Shown piece after piece: positions 60,557-64,000 of a DNA stretch of 64,000 nucleotides. Each line of letters begins with the position of its first letter. Within the stretch, counting starts at the first letter, position 1. The stretch spans positions 121,681-185,680 of the forward strand of contig JAUJNG010000011.1 of the NCBI GenBank assembly GCA_030448265.1. The letters are read 5' to 3'. The stretch comes from Abditibacterium sp. Lineage in GTDB: Bacteria; Armatimonadota; Abditibacteriia; Abditibacteriales; Abditibacteriaceae. The notes beneath the pieces were generated by a model, which saw only the letters and a list, made by a program, of their open reading frames with translations, was not told the origin of the DNA and searched no databases. The position numbers and the translations under genes are program-made.

Positions 60557-62014
60557 ATGCCAGACATCCAATCGGTCATCGCGATGGCCCAAGACGCGGG
60601 CGTTGAGTTCGTCGATCTCAAATTCGTCGGCCTTCTCGGCGATATGCAGCACCTCACCTATCCGGCCAAGGCCGCCCTTACCGAAGACTTCTTCGCCGAT
60701 GGCGTGGCCTTCGACGGCTCCTCGGTGCGCGGTTTCCAGACCATCGACAAGTCGGATATGCTGCTGCGGCCCGACATCTCCACCGCCATCATCGACCCCG
60801 TTTGCGACACGCCCACCCTCACCCTGTTCGCGCACATCGCCGATCCCGTCACTGGCGAATCGTATTCGCGCGACCCGCGCTACATCGTGCAAAAGGCCGT
60901 CGAATACATGAAATCGACCGGCATCGCCGACACCGCCTTTTTCGGCCCCGAAGCCGAGTTTTTCCTCTTCAACGGCGTTTCGTTCGGCGGCCACCGCGCG
61001 CCTGGCGGCATCGACGGCCACTTTTCGCACTACAAAGTCGAGAGCGCCGAAGGCGACTGGCACAACGGTCATCCGGTTTACGACGAGGACACCGGCGAAT
61101 GGAACTCCGGTCGCCGCCCGCGCAACAAAGGCGGCTACGTTCCCGCCGCGCCCGTCGATTCGCTTGTCGAAGTCCGCAACGACATCGTGCGCCATCTCGA
61201 ACAGGCCGGCATTGACGTGGACTTGCACCATCACGAAGTCGCGTCGGGCGGGCAGTGCGAAATCGGCATCACGTTTCAGGAATTCACCAAAATGTGCGAC
61301 ACCATGATGATGCACAAATACATCGTCAAAAATGTGGCGCACCAGCACGGCCTCACCGCCACGTTCATGCCCAAACCGATTTTCGGCGACAACGGGACGG
61401 GAATGCACTGCCACCAATCGGTGTGGAAAAACGGTGACACCCTGATGTATGACGAAAACGGCTACGCCCAACTGAGCGACACGGCGCGCTACTACATCGG
61501 CGGCCTGCTCAAGCACGCGCCCGCCCTTCTCGCTTTCACCAACCCTTCGACCAACTCCTTCCACCGCCTCGTTCCTGGCTACGAAGCGCCGATTTATCTG
61601 CTCTACTCGCAGCGCAACCGCAGCGCGGCGGTTCGCATTCCGCTCACTTCGAAGAGTCCCAAAGCCAAACGCATCGAGTTCCGCACCCCCGACGTGACCG
61701 GCAACATCTACCTCTCGCTTACCGCGCAGTTGATGGCCGGACTCGACGGCATCATCAACAAAATCGAGCCAGGAGACCCCTTCGACAAAGACCTCTACGA
61801 ACTCGAACCCGAAGAAAAAGTCGGCATCCCGACAGTTCCTGGAAGTCTGGACGAGGTTTTGAACGCCCTCGAAGCCGACAGCGACTTCCTCACGGCGGGC
61901 GGCGTCTTCACCCCCGATCTGATCGAGATGTATATTGACCTCAAGCGCCAGGACGTGGACGCGCTGCGTCTGCGCCCGCATCCGTATGAGTTCCAGTTGT
62001 ATTTCGACGTGTAA
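60557..62014 (+). CDS. glnA: Glutamine synthetase type I
   Basis: 485 residues. It makes glutamine from glutamate, ammonia and ATP. Motifs: DGVAFDGSSVRGFQ, FFGPEAEFFLF, HHHEVASGGQCEIGI, KPIFGDNGTGMHCHQSVWK, NRSAAVRIP and RIEFRTPD. Tyr414 in KDLYELEPEE aligns with the adenylylation tyrosine of GSI-beta enzymes (E. coli Tyr397), so activity may be controlled by adenylylation; no adenylyltransferase gene is in view. Follows glnB by 163 bp with a palindromic repeat between. SD AAAGGAA. Confidence 0.96.
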   Translation: MPDIQSVIAMAQDAGVEFVDLKFVGLLGDMQHLTYPAKAALTEDFFADGVAFDGSSVRGFQTIDKSDMLLRPDISTAIIDPVCDTPTLTLFAHIADPVTGESYSRDPRYIVQKAVEYMKSTGIADTAFFGPEAEFFLFNGVSFGGHRAPGGIDGHFSHYKVESAEGDWHNGHPVYDEDTGEWNSGRRPRNKGGYVPAAPVDSLVEVRNDIVRHLEQAGIDVDLHHHEVASGGQCEIGITFQEFTKMCDTMMMHKYIVKNVAHQHGLTATFMPKPIFGDNGTGMHCHQSVWKNGDTLMYDENGYAQLSDTARYYIGGLLKHAPALLAFTNPSTNSFHRLVPGYEAPIYLLYSQRNRSAAVRIPLTSKSPKAKRIEFRTPDVTGNIYLSLTAQLMAGLDGIINKIEPGDPFDKDLYELEPEEKVGIPTVPGSLDEVLNALEADSDFLTAGGVFTPDLIEMYIDLKRQDVDALRLRPHPYEFQLYFDV

Positions 62015-62032
62015 ATCGGATGGAAATGAAAA

Positions 62033-62059
62033 CGGCGGCCTCGATTGGGGCCGTCGTTT
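62033..62059. terminator. Terminator after glnA
   Basis: CGGCGGCC TCGATTG GGGCCGTCGTTT hairpin 18 bp after the glnA stop. The same 27-bp sequence recurs exactly at 63666-63692 after the GH43 gene. Confidence 0.85.
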
Positions 62060-62130
62060 TCGCGTTTGGGGGAGAATTTTGGGCAACCGCGCGCGCTTTT
62101 CAAGTATCCAGTGGATTTTCCCCTCGCCCC

Positions 62131-63645
62131 GTGAAACCGTTTTTCTCTTTAGCCGCCGTTTTGCTGTGCGGCGCCGCACTCTCCTCTGGCCCGCGCGCTC
62201 TGCCCCAGGCCGAGACGCCGCCCCCGACGACTTTCGTCAATCCACTTCGCACCGACTTCGGCGCCGACCCCTGGATCACGCAGCGTGGTGGCTATTACTA
62301 TCTCACCGCGACTTCGGGCAACGAAGTCCAAATCGCGCGCGCCAGAACCCTCGCCGAACTCGCCACCGCGCCGCGCGTGACGGTGTGGAAGCGGCCTGCG
62401 ACCGGCCCCAACTCGCGCGACATCTGGGCGCCCGAACTGCATTTTTTGCGCGGGAAGTGGTTCATCTACTACACCGCGACCTCCCAGGATCGAAGCGACC
62501 ACAACCGCCGCGTTTTCGCGTTGGAGGCCGCCACCGACGACCCCCAGGGCGCTTACCTCGAACGGGGCCAGATTCGCGTGCCAGGCGCCGATTTCTACGC
62601 CATCGACGGCACGGTTTTCCAACGCGCGGACGGCAGGATGTTTTTCCTTTATTCGGGACGCGACGGCGTGGGCGGCGCGCAGCACATCTTCATCGCGCCC
62701 ATGAGCGACCCGCTCACCGTGTCGGGCGCGCGCGTCAAGCTGTCGTCGCCCACTTTGCCCTGGGAGAAAATCGGCTGGGCGGTCAACGAAGGCCCCCAGA
62801 TTCTTGAAAAGGACGGCACAACCTTCGTGATTTACTCCGCCACCGGCGGCACCACGCCCGATTATGCGCTCGGAATGCTCCTCAACTCGACCAGCGATCT
62901 ACTGAACGGCGCGGCGTGGACGAAGTCGCCGATTCCGGTGTTTCATCGCTATTCGGGGCCGGACGGCGACGTTTACACCCCTGGCCACAACGGTTTTTTC
63001 AAGTCACCCGACGGACGCGAAGACTGGATCGTGTTTCACGGCAAGGAGAACACCGAAAACACCTGGGACGGGCGCCTGGCGCGCGCTCAAAAGTTCACCT
63101 GGAACGCCGACAACACTCCCAACTTCGGCTTTCCAATTCCGGCGTTTCGACCTCTGGCCGTTCCCTCCGGCGAAAGCGGCGCGACGGCCCAGAAAAGAGG
63201 CGTCGGAACCGGCCTGCGCGCGCACTATTTCGCCTTTGAGGGCGACAAACCCGACACCCGCGCGCCGCGCGGCATCGAAAACGGCCACAACATCGATTTC
63301 GACGCCCGCCTCGGCTCGCCCTCGCCGCTCGTGGGCGCCGACCGCTTCGCCCTTGTATGGCGCGGCCAGATCGAGCCGCGTTTTTCCGGCCTTTACACCT
63401 TCCAGACCTACGCCGACGACGGCGTGCGCGTCACCATCGACGGCGAAAAGGTGATCGATGCCTACCGTTCTGGCGCGTTCGCGGCGACGCGCGGCTTCAA
63501 ATATCTGCGGGCGAATCGCAGGGTCAATATCGAAGTCGAGTATTTCGAACTCGACGGCACCGCGCGCTGTTCGCTGTATTGGGCGAGCCAGCAACAGCCC
63601 CTCGAAGTCGTGCCGCGCGACTGGCTTTTCGCGCCGCGCGGCTGA
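62131..63645 (+). CDS. Secreted glycoside hydrolase family 43 with PA14 domain
   Basis: 504 residues from the GTG at 62131, which gives the signal peptide VKPFFSLAAVLLCGAALSSG with cleavage near ALPQA. The frame is open to an ATG at 62020, but that part overlaps the glnA terminator. Catalytic features of GH43: FGADPWITQRGGYYYLTA (base Asp), FYAIDGTVFQRADG (Asp) and WAVNEGPQIL (acid Glu). A PA14 domain follows (LRAHYFAFEGDK, FSGLYTFQTYADDGVRVTID). Predicted arabinosidase or xylosidase acting on plant polysaccharides outside the cell; exact substrate not shown. Own terminator at 63665. Confidence 0.88.
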   Translation: MKPFFSLAAVLLCGAALSSGPRALPQAETPPPTTFVNPLRTDFGADPWITQRGGYYYLTATSGNEVQIARARTLAELATAPRVTVWKRPATGPNSRDIWAPELHFLRGKWFIYYTATSQDRSDHNRRVFALEAATDDPQGAYLERGQIRVPGADFYAIDGTVFQRADGRMFFLYSGRDGVGGAQHIFIAPMSDPLTVSGARVKLSSPTLPWEKIGWAVNEGPQILEKDGTTFVIYSATGGTTPDYALGMLLNSTSDLLNGAAWTKSPIPVFHRYSGPDGDVYTPGHNGFFKSPDGREDWIVFHGKENTENTWDGRLARAQKFTWNADNTPNFGFPIPAFRPLAVPSGESGATAQKRGVGTGLRAHYFAFEGDKPDTRAPRGIENGHNIDFDARLGSPSPLVGADRFALVWRGQIEPRFSGLYTFQTYADDGVRVTIDGEKVIDAYRSGAFAATRGFKYLRANRRVNIEVEYFELDGTARCSLYWASQQQPLEVVPRDWLFAPRG

Positions 63646-63664
63646 AACGGGGCGAGAAAGCGTA

Positions 63665-63692
63665 GCGGCGGCCTCGATTGGGGCCGTCGTTT
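63665..63692. terminator. Terminator after the GH43 gene (copy of the glnA terminator)
   Basis: GCGGCGGCCTCGATTGGGGC and CGTCGTTT: exact repeat of the sequence at 62033-62059. The window changes composition just beyond it. Confidence 0.85.
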
Positions 63693-63714
63693 GGAATTAA
63701 TTGCGCCCGGTGGT

Positions 63715-64000
63715 ATGGGGGGGTGGTTGGAAGCCCGATGCACGACAAGCAAGAGCGGGGAAGGGGGAGCCACCGACACCCCCAACGACGACACCGCGCA
63801 GCCGCGCGAGGACAACCGTGCGTCCCTCGGGCCGAGCTTCGGCTCCGGGCGCATCCCGGAGACCTCTGAACGCATCGGCTCCCACACCCCCCCGCCGCTT
63901 ATCGTCGAAGCGCCCTGCCGGCTCGAGCGCGAGGCCGGCGCGGCACGCGCCGCGTTCACCGCGCGGCGCCTGACGGCGCCCGTGGCGCACGCCGCGCACG
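63715..64000 (+). CDS. Open frame running off the right end, unidentified
   Basis: From ATG 63715 the frame is open for 95 codons to the edge: MGGWLEARCTTSKSGEG ... SLGPSFGSGRIPETSERIGS ... EAPCRLEREAGAARAAFTAR. No family is recognised. The surrounding 300 bp are visibly richer in G+C than the rest of the window and contain three CCSGG words that are nearly absent elsewhere, so this stretch may be foreign or an assembly junction. Other frames are open as well, as is usual at high G+C. Confidence 0.25.
   Translation, partial: MGGWLEARCTTSKSGEGGATDTPNDDTAQPREDNRASLGPSFGSGRIPETSERIGSHTPPPLIVEAPCRLEREAGAARAAFTARRLTAPVAHAAH

Overview
The window is a bacterial chromosome segment of high G+C content, with dense coding and genes on both strands. 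I cannot fix the phylum. The gene set (RpoB, RpoC, SecA, type I GlnA, PII, PpdK, two PilT ATPases, CysS) is bacterial. The 2208-residue SecA, the rpoBC locus without rplJL directly in front, and the many lineage-specific hypothetical proteins suggest a poorly sampled deep-branching lineage. No rRNA, tRNA or CRISPR array was seen.

Layout. 0-2.5 kb: Entner-Doudoroff genes (kdgK fragment, eda) divergent from a LacI-family regulator. 2.6-10 kb: a short secreted ORF, then a giant secA. 10-12.3 kb: small proteins, a split DUF6338 gene, a decayed copy of the secA 3' end, and a Crp/Fnr regulator. 12.5-22 kb: pilT, cysS and several membrane or secreted proteins of unknown role. 22-30 kb: a mosaic accessory region downstream of ppdK, with two copies of a helical-protein plus HNH-nuclease module, remnants of a third HNH gene and a PIN toxin, three ppdK-like fragments, a MmyB-type regulator divergent from two DJ-1/PfpI proteins, and an AT-rich AIPR abortive-infection gene. 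30-38.5 kb: ppdK, an EAL protein, a second pilT and membrane proteins. 38.6-41.6 kb: an islet with VapBC, an N-terminally damaged HNH gene, an IS remnant and a MazEF-like pair. 41.9-51.4 kb: rpoB, two small ORFs, rpoC. 51.5-53.3 kb: an arsR / aquaglyceroporin / DUF6428 operon. 53.4-57.5 kb: tandem paralogous multi-pass membrane proteins. 57.5-63.6 kb: a Gfo/Idh/MocA oxidoreductase, glycerate kinase, glnB-glnA and a secreted GH43-PA14 glycosidase. From about 63.7 kb the sequence changes character.

How the genes fit together. KdgK and Eda form the lower branch of sugar-acid breakdown, probably under the divergent LacI regulator. GlnB and GlnA form a nitrogen unit. ArsR, the aquaporin and DUF6428 look like a metalloid response operon. 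The two PilT ATPases and the EAL protein fit surface motility with cyclic-di-GMP turnover. The GH43 protein fits use of plant polysaccharide.

Most notable: SecA with three large in-frame insertions and a secreted ORF in front of it; a repeated helical-protein/HNH module, once apparently co-transcribed with AIPR, lying among ppdK remnants; near absence of CCSGG words across the first 63.7 kb although CCWGG is common; and a compositional break at the right end where CCSGG reappears.
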